A stretch of DNA of 46,722 nt, from positions 1-46,722 of the forward strand of contig JBPCNZ010000036.1 in NCBI GenBank assembly GCA_051000755.1, read 5' to 3'. Of this stretch, positions 36,374 through 44,270 are shown piece after piece; the first letter of the stretch is position 1, and each line of letters opens with the position of its first letter. A program made the translations under genes and the position numbers. The notes beneath the pieces are model-generated. The model did no database searches. It saw only the letters and a program-made list of their open reading frames with translations, and had not been told where the DNA came from. The DNA is from JALZAH01 sp051000755. Lineage in GTDB: Bacteria; Actinomycetota; Acidimicrobiia; Acidimicrobiales; Palsa-688.

Positions 36374-36462
36374 GGAGAGGTGCGAGAGCGGCCGAATCGG
36401 ACTCACTGCTAATGAGTTGACTTGGGAAACTGGGTCCGAGGGTTCAAATCCCTCCCTCTCCG
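36374..36462 (+). tRNA. tRNA-Ser (anticodon GCU)
   Basis: The acceptor arm GGAGAGG pairs with CCTCTCC at 36455-36461, with G as discriminator. The anticodon stem ACTCA/TGAGT encloses CTGCTAA, giving anticodon GCT. The T-loop is GGTTCAAATCC and a long variable arm marks class II. CCA is not encoded. It reads AGC and AGU. Confidence 0.97.
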
Positions 36463-36719
36463 CTCATTCTTCACGCAGGTGAGCAACGGGTTGGCCGGCC
36501 TCGGGCGGGCCTGACCAGCCGGGTTCTCTACAACGCGGTGACGGAAAGGGTCGAATAGCGTCCCTCAGCGACACTACGACGATCAATGACCCATCATCGT
36601 TGGCAGCACAAGCGGCCGAGACCCGGGCGGGCGGCGCCTGCGGGCTGAGGGCCGACGACCGCGCCCGGGACTCACGAGCCGCAACCGCCATCGAGCCGCA
36701 ACCGCTGGAGCTCAACGTC

Positions 36720-36911
36720 ATGAACGACGCCTGCGACAACCCGGGGTGGGGCAACGCCAAACGTCGCTCGTTCACCCCCCAGCGCCGCGGCGAGTACCAG
36801 CAGGACCGCGAGGCCCTCGTCGACGCCATCGAGGACCGTGACACCGAAACGGCGGTGGCCGTCATGGGCGATCACCTCAGCAGGATCAGGGTCACCCTTC
36901 TCGGACACTAA
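36720..36911 (+). pseudogene. GntR-family regulator, FCD-domain 3' remnant
   Basis: The frame ending at 36911 encodes RRGEYQQDREALVDAIEDRD and TAVAVMGDHLSRIRVTLLG, the last helices of the FCD ligand-binding domain of FadR-type GntR regulators. The upstream part of the frame (36600-36720) no longer looks like the family, and no DNA-binding domain is present. A relic between the tRNA and the helicase. The rest of 36463-36954 holds no other gene that I can support. Confidence 0.5.
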
Positions 36912-36954
36912 GGTCGGGCGGCTGCCGCGCCCGCTGCGCCCCGGACATCCCCCC

Positions 36955-38705
36955 GTGACCCGATCCATCCGACTTCGCCCGTGGCAGAAGGCCGCCCTGG
37001 ACCGTTTCGACGCCTCCCCCGGCCCCGACTTCCTGGCCGGGCCACCCCCGGGGCGGGCAAGACCACCTTCGCCCTGACCGCCGCCGTCCGCCTGATGACG
37101 ACGGTGGACCAGCACCGGCAGCCGGACGGGCCGCGGCAGCCGGACCGGCCGCAGCAGCCGCCCCAGCCGGACCAGCCGCCCCGGCCGCCCCGCCCGTCCA
37201 AGCCGCCTCGGTGCCTCATCGTGGTCGCCCCCACCGCCCATCTCAAGGGCGAGTGGGTGGCCGCGGCCGCCACCTTCGGGCTGCACCTGGACCCGTCGTG
37301 GGCCGCCACCGACGGGGAGCTGCCCAGGGACATGCACGGCATCGTCACCACCTACCAGCAGGTCGCGTCCAGCGCGGCCGTCCTGCGCCGCCTGGCCGGC
37401 CCGGCCATGGTCGTCTTCGACGAGCTCCACCACGCCGGCGACGACCGAGCCTGGGGCCAGGCCGTGCGCCATGCCTTCGAGCCCGCCCAGAGGCGCCTGG
37501 CCCTGTCGGGCACGCCGTTCCGCAGCGACACCAGGGCCATCCCGTTCCTCAACTATGTCCTCGACGAGGCCCGCCCCGATTTCGAGTACGGCTACGGCGC
37601 GGCCTTGGCCGACGGCCGGGTGGTCCGGCCTATCTACTTCCCCCGGACCAACGGCACCATGGAGTGGAGCGCCCCCGACGGGTCGGTCCACGGCGCAGAC
37701 TTCACCGACCCGCTCGATCAGCAGAGGGCCAACCAACGCCTCCGCACCGCCCTGTCCCTCGAGGGTGACTGGTTGCCGACCGTGCTCACCGCCGCCCACC
37801 AGCGCCTGACCGACATCCGCCGCACCCACCCGGAGGCGGGCGGGTTGGTGATCGCCACCGATCAGGAACACGCCCGGGGCATCGCCGACGCTCTGGCCTG
37901 GCGCTACGGGGTGCGCCCGACGATCGCCACGTCCGACGACACCAAGGCGTCGGAACAGATCCACCGCTTCGCCCGTGGGAACGACCCGTGGCTGGTGGCG
38001 GTCCGCATGGTGTCCGAAGGGGTGGACATCCCCCGGCTGCGGGTCGGGGTGTATGCCACCACGACCACGACGGAGCTGTTCTTCCGCCAGGCGGTGGGCC
38101 GATTCGTCCGCTGGACCCGGGGGGTGCCAGCCCAACGGTCGTATCTGTTCATCCCCGACGACGCCCGCCTCCGGGCCCGGGCCTTCCAGATCGCCGAGGT
38201 CCGCCGCCACACGCTGCGCCCGAGAGACGGGAGCGACATGGACGGCGAGGACCCCGACCAGCCCCCCGACCAAGCGCGGCGAGACGGCCACAGCGTGGGC
38301 CCCGAGGCCGGCGACGACCAGCTTTCGCTGTTCTCCGTCATCTCCGCCACCGCGACCGGCACGGACACCCACGGTACGGCCCACCATGACGACGAGGAGG
38401 GGTCCGACGACGAAGCCGACGATCCCGCCCTGCTCCTCGAGCTGGACGCCCTGCCGCCTCTCGCCGGGGCCGGCACAACGGGGGCGGACCCGACCATGAC
38501 CCGCCGGGAGCACAAGGGGCGCCTGCGCGACGCCAACGCCGAGCTGGCCCGGGACCTGGTGCGGCGCAGCGGCTGGCCCCATCCCCGGGTGAACGCCGAG
38601 CTCAACCGGCTGGCCGGGATCCGCAAGGTAACCGAGGCGACGGTCGACCAGCTGGAGAAGCGCCTGCGCCACGCCGAGCGGTGGTACTCGAGGCTGCCGA
38701 CCTAG
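36955..38705 (+). CDS. DEAD/DEAH-box helicase, frameshift near the start
   Basis: A superfamily 2 helicase of about 583 residues. It starts at GTG 36955 (RLRPWQKAALDRF, the Q-motif-like region) and continues in the next frame from about 37045 with ATPGAGKTTFALT (Walker A). Restoring one base near 37040, in the GCCGGGCCACC stretch, joins the two. Later motifs are FDELHHAG (DExH), LALSGTPFR, AVRMVSEGVDIPRL and QAVGRFVRW. Between Walker A and the next motif is an unusual ~33-residue Pro/Gln/Arg-rich insert (from about 37100 to 37200). A C-terminal acidic linker leads to a helical end. The role is unknown; probably DNA or RNA unwinding. Confidence 0.82.
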
Positions 38706-38708
38706 GCT
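38703..38708 (+). promoter_or_regulatory. -10 box (TAGGCT) of gpmA
   Basis: The box overlaps the helicase stop codon and is 6 nt before GTG 38715. Confidence 0.45.
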
Positions 38709-38714
38709 TCGCCC

Positions 38715-39404
38715 GTGCCGACCCTCGTGTTGCTGCGCCACGGTCAGAGCCAGTGGAACCTGGAGAATCGCTTCACCGGGTGGTACGACGTCGACCTCAG
38801 CACGGACGGCGAGAAGGAGGCCAAGGCGGCCGGAACCGCCCTGCGCCAGGCGGGCATCCCCGTCGACCGGGCCCATACGTCGGTGCTGACGAGGGCCGTC
38901 CGCACCCTCGATCTGGCCCTGGCCGAGCTCGGTCGCTCCTGGGTCCCCGTGGCGCGCCACTGGCGGCTCAACGAGCGCCACTACGGCGCCCTCACCGGGC
39001 TCAACAAGGCGGAGACCAAGGAGAAGCACGGCGACCAACAGTTCCTGGCCTGGCGCCGCAGCTACGACGTGCCACCCCCGCCGATGGAGCCGGACCATCC
39101 CTACGGGGTGTGGGGCGACCCCCGGTACGCCGAGACGTCCGCCGACATCATCCCCGCCACCGAGTGCCTGGCCGACGTCGTGGTCCGCATGCTGCCCTAC
39201 TGGTACGACGCCGTCGGTCCCGATCTGATGGCGGGTCGCACCGTTCTCGTCTGCGCCCACGGCAACAGCCTCCGGGCCCTCATCAAGCACCTCGACGGCA
39301 TCTCCGACGACGACATCACCTCCCTGGAGATCCCGACCGGGGTTCCCATCGCCTACGACCTGGACCCCGAGCTGCGGCCCCTCGGCCACGACGAGGTGCG
39401 CTGA
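38715..39404 (+). CDS. gpmA: 2,3-bisphosphoglycerate-dependent phosphoglycerate mutase
   Basis: A 229-residue glycolytic enzyme that interconverts 3- and 2-phosphoglycerate. The RHGQSQWN motif carries the phosphorylated histidine (about residue 9); FTGWYDVDLS, the ERHYGALTG loop and the second histidine in CAHGNSLRAL are all present, and the length fits the dPGM type. GTG start with a TAGGCT box 6 nt upstream. Three bases separate its stop from that of the converging SDR gene. Confidence 0.96.
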   Translation: MPTLVLLRHGQSQWNLENRFTGWYDVDLSTDGEKEAKAAGTALRQAGIPVDRAHTSVLTRAVRTLDLALAELGRSWVPVARHWRLNERHYGALTGLNKAETKEKHGDQQFLAWRRSYDVPPPPMEPDHPYGVWGDPRYAETSADIIPATECLADVVVRMLPYWYDAVGPDLMAGRTVLVCAHGNSLRALIKHLDGISDDDITSLEIPTGVPIAYDLDPELRPLGHDEVR

Positions 39405-39407
39405 CCG

Positions 39408-40160
39408 TCAACCCTCCCGGTTGACCGCCCACGACCGGGCCTGGTCCCGGGGCCGGATGACGAGCTGGTCGATGTCGACGTGGCTGGGGCGGGAGGCGAC
39501 GAAGACGACCGTCTCGGCCACGTCGTCGGCGGAGAGCGGGGTGAGCCCTTGGTAGACCTTGTCGGCCCGGCTGGCGTCGCCGTCGAAGCGGACGAGGGAG
39601 AACTCGGTCTCGACCATGCCCGGGTCGATCTGCGAGACGCGGACGGGCTGGCCCAGCAGCTCGAGGCGCAGCACGTCCATGACCGCCCGGTTGGCGTGCT
39701 TGGCCGCGTTGTAGCCGGCCCCGCCGGCGTAGGTCTCGATGGCGGCGATGGACCCGATGGAGATGACGTGGCCGTTGCCGGAGGCCACCAGCTGGGGGAG
39801 GAGGGCCCGGACCATGCGCATGCCGCCGAGGACGTTGGTGTCGTACATGGTGCGCCACTGGTCCTCGTCGGCGGCCGAGACGGGAGCCAGGCCGAGAGCG
39901 CCGCCGGCGTTGTTGACCAGGAGCCGGCACTGCGGGATCCGGTCGCAGAACGCCTGGACCGATCCCGGGTCGGTCACGTCGAGGGCCAGACCCGTGGCGT
40001 GGGGCCCGGCGGCAGCGGTGGCCTCCTGCAGGCGGTCGGCCCGGCGGGCGCCGAGGACCACCGACCATCCCTGGTCGGCCAGCATCCGGGCCGTGGCGGC
40101 CCCGATCCCACTCGAGGCCCCCGTCACCACGGCCACCGGTCGATCGGTGCGGTCGGTCAT
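39408..40160 (-). CDS. short-chain dehydrogenase/reductase
   Basis: A 250-residue SDR with the cofactor motif TGASSGIG (residues 13-20), the NNAG motif, and active-site Tyr and Lys in GYNAAKHANRAV preceded by the catalytic serine in ISIGSIAA. The C-terminal PGMVETEFS and the length fit the YdfG/serine 3-dehydrogenase-like group, which oxidises 3-hydroxy acids using NADP. The substrate here is not certain. TACCCT lies 6 nt before ATG 40160, with GGAGCA between. Confidence 0.93.
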   Translation of the reverse strand: MTDRTDRPVAVVTGASSGIGAATARMLADQGWSVVLGARRADRLQEATAAAGPHATGLALDVTDPGSVQAFCDRIPQCRLLVNNAGGALGLAPVSAADEDQWRTMYDTNVLGGMRMVRALLPQLVASGNGHVISIGSIAAIETYAGGAGYNAAKHANRAVMDVLRLELLGQPVRVSQIDPGMVETEFSLVRFDGDASRADKVYQGLTPLSADDVAETVVFVASRPSHVDIDQLVIRPRDQARSWAVNREG

Positions 40161-40166
40161 TGCTCC

Positions 40167-40172
40167 AGGGTA
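40167..40172 (-). promoter_or_regulatory. -10 box (TACCCT) of SDR gene
   Basis: The box is 6 nt from ATG 40160 on the minus strand. Confidence 0.45.
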
Positions 40173-40228
40173 TTCGGGGAATGACGTCCCCGGAACGGCC
40201 CACCGTCAACCTGGCGCACCGGCCCGGT

Positions 40229-40234
40229 TACGGT
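40229..40234 (+). promoter_or_regulatory. -10 box (TACGGT) of PH-like gene
   Basis: The box is 7 nt before ATG 40242, which is leaderless spacing. Confidence 0.5.
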
Positions 40235-40241
40235 CAGGGTC

Positions 40242-40601
40242 ATGGCCACCCTGGTGATTGGGTCCGACGAGGTGTCGTTGGTGCTCCGCCCCGTCGAGCA
40301 TGCCCTCAGCTTCCACAAGGACCTCCATCTGCCCCTCACCGCCATCGTCCGGGTCAGTGTCCCCGCCAGCCCCTGGTTGGCGTTGCGGGGGTGGCGCAGC
40401 ACCGGCGTCGGCATCCCCGGGTATGCCGCCCTCGGGGCGCGCCGCCATGGCACCGGGTGGGACTTCGCGGCCGTGTTCAAGCAGGAGCCGGCCGTCCTGA
40501 TCGAGCTCAACACCGGCCGCTACGAGCAGGTCCTGGTCTCGGTCCCCGACCCCGAGGCCACCGCCACGGCCGTGGCCGCCGCCGCCGGCATCGCCCGCTG
40601 A
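40242..40601 (+). CDS. PH-like domain protein (hypothetical)
   Basis: A 119-residue protein with the strand pattern of a small bacterial PH-like domain: DEVSLVLRPVEHALSFHKDLHLPLTAI, a glycine-rich middle (GWRSTGVGIPGYAALGARR), a WDFAAVFKQEPAVLIEL strand pair and a C-terminal helix (DPEATATAVAAAAG). Such proteins are common and uncharacterised in actinomycetes. No membrane segment. Confidence 0.7.
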   Translation: MATLVIGSDEVSLVLRPVEHALSFHKDLHLPLTAIVRVSVPASPWLALRGWRSTGVGIPGYAALGARRHGTGWDFAAVFKQEPAVLIELNTGRYEQVLVSVPDPEATATAVAAAAGIAR

Positions 40602-40617
40602 ACCGACGCTTCCTCGC

Positions 40618-40678
40618 GTGTCGGGGCGCTCCTGTGTCGGGGCGCTCCTGTGTCCGGGTGCTCCTGTGTCGGGGCGCG
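40618..40678. repeat. 16-nt tandem repeat, 3.8 copies
   Basis: The unit GTGTCGGGGCGCTCCT is repeated from 40618; the third copy has two changes and the fourth is cut at 13 matching bases. It lies between the PH-like gene and the end of the cold-shock gene and is not coding. Confidence 0.8.
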
Positions 40679-40740
40679 GCGAACGGGCCGAGGTCGGCGT
40701 GCTCCGCCTGGTCCCCGGCCCGTCCTACGAACCTGTCCGA

Positions 40741-40944
40741 TCAGAGAACTCGGACGTTGGCCGCCTGAAGCCCCTTGGGGCCCTGGTTGGTGTCGAACTC
40801 GACCTTTTGACCTTCGTCGAGGTTGCGGTATCCCGTGCCGGAGATGGCGCTGAAGTGTACGAACACATCAGGGCCGCCGGCGTCCTGGGTGATGAAACCG
40901 AAACCTTTGTCACCGTTGAACCACTTCACGGTGCCAGTTGCCAT
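40741..40944 (-). CDS. cold-shock protein, CspA family
   Basis: A 67-residue single-domain cold-shock protein that binds single-stranded RNA and DNA. RNP1 is KGFGFI (residues 13-18) and RNP2 VFVHF (27-31). The start ATG 40944 is preceded by a strong AAAGGAGGGG site. Unlike most genes here it has no TAnnnT box near the start, so it must have a real 5' untranslated leader in the 222-base space 40945-41166, as cold-shock messages usually do. Confidence 0.96.
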   Translation of the reverse strand: MATGTVKWFNGDKGFGFITQDAGGPDVFVHFSAISGTGYRNLDEGQKVEFDTNQGPKGLQAANVRVL

Positions 40945-40950
40945 AGCGAT

Positions 40951-40960
40951 CCCCTCCTTT
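40951..40960 (-). promoter_or_regulatory. strong ribosome-binding site of cold-shock gene
   Basis: AAAGGAGGGG on the minus strand, 6 nt before ATG 40944, is the strongest Shine-Dalgarno match in the window. Confidence 0.7.
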
Positions 40961-41152
40961 CCTGGCCAGACTCGACCTGTGGATCACCAGATCGTGGCCG
41001 TGGTCCCCGTGGGGACCGGAGGGATCTCCATGCATACTGATGTTGCGCCCTCAAGGAGCCTTAATGTAGCGCGCCGCTGCCGGGCCGCGAACATCCAACG
41101 GTTTTCGCTCCTTCCATCGACCCCGCGGCTCTACCCGCGGGAGGCCCACCGC

Positions 41153-41158
41153 TACGCT
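41153..41158 (+). promoter_or_regulatory. -10 box (TACGCT) of membrane protein gene
   Basis: The box is 8 nt before ATG 41167. Confidence 0.45.
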
Positions 41159-41166
41159 CGACGGGG

Positions 41167-42405
41167 ATGTCTGCCGCTGTCCATCGCTCCGGTCGGGCCG
41201 GCCCCAGCCTGTCGCCGTGGGCCCGGACGGCCCTGCAGGCGGCAGCCGTGGCCGTGGTGGTCCAGGCCCCGACCAGCGCCGAGCTCTACAAGTACGTCCC
41301 CAATCACCGGCCCCCCCTGTTGTCGATCCTGACCATCGTCGTCACCTTCATCGGCGCCCTGGCCCTCTTCACCAGCCTGGAGCGGTTCGAGGGATGGCGG
41401 CGCGTCGCCGGGTCGAGGGCCGTCACGGTGATCCTTCTCACCGGCGTCACTGCCGTCAGCCCCGTCGCCTACCACCTGTGGGCTCACCACCTGCCGAAGG
41501 GCACGTCGGCATCGGCCGTCACCCTGGCCATGACCCTGCCAGTCCATGCCCTCCTCCACGGCCACCAGATGTACGACATCGCCCTGCCGGCGTCGGTGCC
41601 CGCCAGCCCGGGGCCCGGATGGATCCTCCTCAACGCCCCGTTCACCCTGATCCATGCCCCATGGCTGCTGATCCCCTTCTGGCTGGCGGCGGCGGCGGTG
41701 GTCATCAGGATCGCCTACGGGCACGGCACCGAGGTCAACGTGGCCCTGGTGCTGCTGTACGTGTCCCCCCACTTCGCCCGCATGCTGGCCGAGAACCAGG
41801 ATCTGCTCATCGTCCCCTGCGCCCTGATCGTGTTGGTGGTGATCGCCAACCGGTGGGCTCGATCGATGCCCGCGGCGGTGATCCTCGGGTTCTTCGCCGG
41901 CGTGGTGGCTACCTCCCGGCTCATCTACATCGCCTTTCCCGTGGTGCTGGGCCTGATCGCCTGGCGGCGCTCCCGGAGGGAAGCCGTCGCCGTGACTGCG
42001 GTCGGGATCGGCGTCGCCGCGGTGTTCAACCTGGTGGCCGCCATCGGCATCCACCCCTACCCGCCCGCCCACCTCTTCGGTCGGGCCGACATCAAGGAAC
42101 CAGGGCTCAACATCGCCATCGGGGCGGTGGTGACGACGGTGGTGGTGATCGGGCTGATCATTCGCTACGTCCGGCGCGACGACGGGAGTTGGCTGTGCTG
42201 GCTGGCCGGCGCCTGGGCCGTCGCCCATGCCTTCATCGGCTTCGGCGAGCTGGCCGGTGTCCACTGGGTCTTCCGGTACTGGGAGGGCGCCAACTACGTC
42301 TTCGTCGGCGCCGTCCCCCTGGTGGCCGGGGTCATGCTGTGGCGGGCGCGATCTGCTCCGCTCCCGGCTCGGCCCCTCGAGGCGGCAGTGGCCGCCCCGG
42401 TCTGA
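41167..42405 (+). CDS. polytopic membrane protein (intact paralogue)
   Basis: A 412-residue membrane protein with about ten helices. Landmarks are LYKYVPNHRPPLLSI, a SPGPGWILLNAPFTLIH loop, VSPHFARMLAENQD, YPPAHLFGRADI and FIGFGELAGVHW with WEGANYVFVGA. It is the intact counterpart of the frameshifted gene at 34866-36151; shared landmarks occur along the whole length. The acidic first external loop typical of GT-C enzymes is not clear, so the function is unknown; a GT87-like glycosyltransferase is a guess. Its stop is 3 bases from that of the converging Dabb gene. Confidence 0.75.
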   Translation: MSAAVHRSGRAGPSLSPWARTALQAAAVAVVVQAPTSAELYKYVPNHRPPLLSILTIVVTFIGALALFTSLERFEGWRRVAGSRAVTVILLTGVTAVSPVAYHLWAHHLPKGTSASAVTLAMTLPVHALLHGHQMYDIALPASVPASPGPGWILLNAPFTLIHAPWLLIPFWLAAAAVVIRIAYGHGTEVNVALVLLYVSPHFARMLAENQDLLIVPCALIVLVVIANRWARSMPAAVILGFFAGVVATSRLIYIAFPVVLGLIAWRRSRREAVAVTAVGIGVAAVFNLVAAIGIHPYPPAHLFGRADIKEPGLNIAIGAVVTTVVVIGLIIRYVRRDDGSWLCWLAGAWAVAHAFIGFGELAGVHWVFRYWEGANYVFVGAVPLVAGVMLWRARSAPLPARPLEAAVAAPV

Positions 42406-42408
42406 CCC

Positions 42409-42696
42409 CTACAGCTCGAACTGGACCCGGGCGATCTGCTCCACCATCGGCACCAGGCGGCCCCGCAGGCGGTTGTGCTCCTCGTCGGCGTCGTAGGCCC
42501 GGTAGGCGTCGGCATCGACGAAGTCGGCCACGATGGCGAACGACCAGTTGCCCGTCTCCCGGAGGCCGGCGTCGGCCCCGATGGTGTAGGCGACCGTCCC
42601 CGGGCAGTCGAGGGCCACGAAGCGGTCCATCAGGTCGGCGACCTCGGCCCGGTCGTGGTCGGCCTTGAGGTGGACCATGACGACGTTGCGGATCAT
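42409..42696 (-). CDS. Dabb (stress-responsive A/B barrel) protein
   Basis: A 95-residue dimeric alpha/beta barrel protein: IRNVVMVHLKADHDRAEVADLMDRF opening, SFAIVADFVDADAYRAY, and an EHNRLRGRLVPMVEQI end helix. The family includes stress-induced and polyketide cyclase-like members; the function here is unknown. TAGCTT lies 6 nt before ATG 42696. It lies in line with the HxlR regulator, which starts upstream at 43182; 9 bases separate the two. Confidence 0.85.
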   Translation of the reverse strand: MIRNVVMVHLKADHDRAEVADLMDRFVALDCPGTVAYTIGADAGLRETGNWSFAIVADFVDADAYRAYDADEEHNRLRGRLVPMVEQIARVQFEL

Positions 42697-42702
42697 GGGC
42701 CG

Positions 42703-42708
42703 AAGCTA
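42703..42708 (-). promoter_or_regulatory. -10 box (TAGCTT) of Dabb gene
   Basis: The box overlaps the end of the HxlR gene and is 6 nt from ATG 42696. Confidence 0.45.
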
Positions 42709-43182
42709 TCCCGCCAGCTCGGCGGCCGGCTGCCGGGTCGCTCCCGGCCCAGACCGGGCCCGGACGGAGCGGGCGTCGAGACCCTCCCCGCACGCCGAGC
42801 ACACCGGGACCACCGTCGTGGCGTGGTCGCAGGCCTTGTGGTCGAGCACCACCGGCGCCCCCTCCGGCGCCTCCCAGCGGTCACCCCACTGGCGCAGGGC
42901 GGTGAGGACCAGCCATAGGTCCCGGCCCTTGTCGGTCAAGCGGTAGTCGTGGCGCACGGGCCGATCCTGGTAGGGGACCCGCACGAGGACGCCGAAGCCC
43001 ACCAGGTGATCGAGCCGCTCGGTGAGCACGTTGCGCGAGATCCCCAACCGGCTCTGGAACTCATCGAAGCGGGTCACCCCCAAAAAGCAGTCCCTGACGA
43101 TGAGCATCGTCCACCACTCCCCCACCACCTCGAGTGCGTGGGCCACGGAGCAGTTCATCTCCTCGAAGCTCTTGCGGCGCAT
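42706..43182 (-). CDS. HxlR-family transcriptional regulator
   Basis: A 158-residue winged-helix regulator. The HxlR pattern is complete: CSVAHALEVVGEWWTMLIVRDCFLGVTRFDEFQ, GISRNVLTERLDHLV, then the wing LVRVPYQDRPVRHDYRLTDKG. The C-terminal ~45 residues add a CSACGEGL pair of cysteines and a disordered end. Ligand unknown; members often sense aldehydes or quinones through the first cysteine. TATCCT lies 6 nt before ATG 43182. It is divergent from the repeat protein gene and may control the Dabb gene. Confidence 0.92.
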   Translation of the reverse strand: MRRKSFEEMNCSVAHALEVVGEWWTMLIVRDCFLGVTRFDEFQSRLGISRNVLTERLDHLVGFGVLVRVPYQDRPVRHDYRLTDKGRDLWLVLTALRQWGDRWEAPEGAPVVLDHKACDHATTVVPVCSACGEGLDARSVRARSGPGATRQPAAELAG

Positions 43183-43188
43183 GGCCCC

Positions 43189-43194
43189 AGGATA
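43189..43194 (-). promoter_or_regulatory. -10 box (TATCCT) of HxlR gene
   Basis: The box is 6 nt from ATG 43182 on the minus strand. Confidence 0.5.
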
Positions 43195-43354
43195 CGACGC
43201 CCCCGACCCCGGTGCGTTGTTTCCGGCAACTGACCCGTCTGTCGGGCGGGCGCGTCACCGGGGCCCGACAAACCTACCTACGATGCACAATTTGGACTAG
43301 ACCTATGGTTAAACCGTGCGCTGAGAGGTGCCGGACGGATGGGGGAATGCACAC

Positions 43355-44155
43355 ATGGATCGTGATGAGGTCATCCGGCGGATCCAGTCCGCAGACGTGG
43401 TCCAGCGACTCACGTCGGGGGATGCACTGCAACGACTCACGTCCGGGGACGTGGTCCAGCGAATCGCGTCGGGGGACGCCCTGCAACGGCTGACGGCCGC
43501 GGCGGCGGCGAGGCAACGACCGCGATCGGGGCCATCCGGGCCCAACCCGCTCCTGAAGACGCTCGGCGACACCGCCTCCGAGCTCACCCGGGTGGCGAGG
43601 GAAGCATGGCGACAGACGATGGATGAGGCCCTGCGGGCCGCTTTGGAGCGCAACGGCTTCGACGACCGCAAGAGCGCCCAGCTCGACGCCGCCGTGCGCC
43701 GGCTCGAGGAGCAGCAACGCCCGACGGTGGCGTTGCTTCTCGAGATACGGACGGGGGCGACGCCGGGCCTGGCGGCCCCGCGTCCTGCGGAGCTGGCCCC
43801 ACCCGGTCCGTCCGGCATGGCCGCCGCCGAAGTGCCGGAGGCGGCGGCCAGGCCGGCCCGGCCAGCGGCCAAGCGAGCCGCCTCCAAGTCCACCGGGGTC
43901 GCTTCCACTCGAGGGTCGGCGTCCGCCAAGGCGGCCAAGGCGACCAAGACCGCCCAACCCCGCAAACGCGCAGGGAGCACCGCCGCCTCGGGGGCGACCA
44001 GGGCCCAACCCGCTCGGCGATCGAACAACCGGGCCGGCACCGAGCCGAGCGTCGTCAGCCGCGGCCGCAACAACACCCCGGCCCCGGCTCCCGAGCCCGA
44101 GGCCGAAGCTCCCCGGCCGCGCCGGGCCCGGCCCCTCCGGGCCCGCGGTCGCTGA
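43355..44155 (+). CDS. hypothetical protein with 9-residue repeats and basic tail
   Basis: A 266-residue protein. The start has four tandem 9-residue units of the type SGDxxQRLT (residues 12-47). A helical domain follows (about 65-135: LKTLGDTASELTRVAREAWRQ, QLDAAVRRLEEQQRPTVALLLEI), then a long low-complexity tail rich in Ala, Lys, Arg and Pro (about 165-266), like histone H1 or the tails of some actinobacterial nucleoid proteins. GGGGGA before ATG 43355 decides the start, and a possible -10 (TATGGT, 43304-43309) leaves a short leader. The helix plus basic tail suggests a DNA- or polyphosphate-binding structural protein; phasin-like is another option. Confidence 0.65.
   Translation: MDRDEVIRRIQSADVVQRLTSGDALQRLTSGDVVQRIASGDALQRLTAAAAARQRPRSGPSGPNPLLKTLGDTASELTRVAREAWRQTMDEALRAALERNGFDDRKSAQLDAAVRRLEEQQRPTVALLLEIRTGATPGLAAPRPAELAPPGPSGMAAAEVPEAAARPARPAAKRAASKSTGVASTRGSASAKAAKATKTAQPRKRAGSTAASGATRAQPARRSNNRAGTEPSVVSRGRNNTPAPAPEPEAEAPRPRRARPLRARGR
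43388..43495 (+). repeat. 27-nt in-frame tandem repeat, four copies
   Basis: Four units encode the 9-residue repeat. Units 1 and 3 share GACGTGGTCCAGCGA; units 2 and 4 share a CTGCAACG segment, so it looks like a duplicated pair. Confidence 0.8.
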
Positions 44156-44270
44156 GGGCTGTGACTCGCGTCGGTAAGTGGCATGTTGTCGCGGCACTAT
44201 TTTGGCACCCCCGAGACGAAGGTGCCTTAGCTCGAATCTCGAAGCTGCCGCCGTTGCATCCCGCCCCCGT

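Noticed and set aside
36672..39389. A 905-codon open frame on the minus strand opposite the helicase and gpmA
   Set aside because: Antisense to two recognised genes, with no domain pattern of its own.
40735..40755. GTCCGA/TCGGAC hairpin overlapping the cold-shock gene stop
   Set aside because: Six pairs, 9-nt loop, no T-tract; likely chance.
44204..44226. GGCACC/GGTGCC hairpin between the convergent genes at 44155 and 44271, as a terminator
   Set aside because: Only 6 pairs with an 11-nt loop and no T-tract on either strand; too weak to call.
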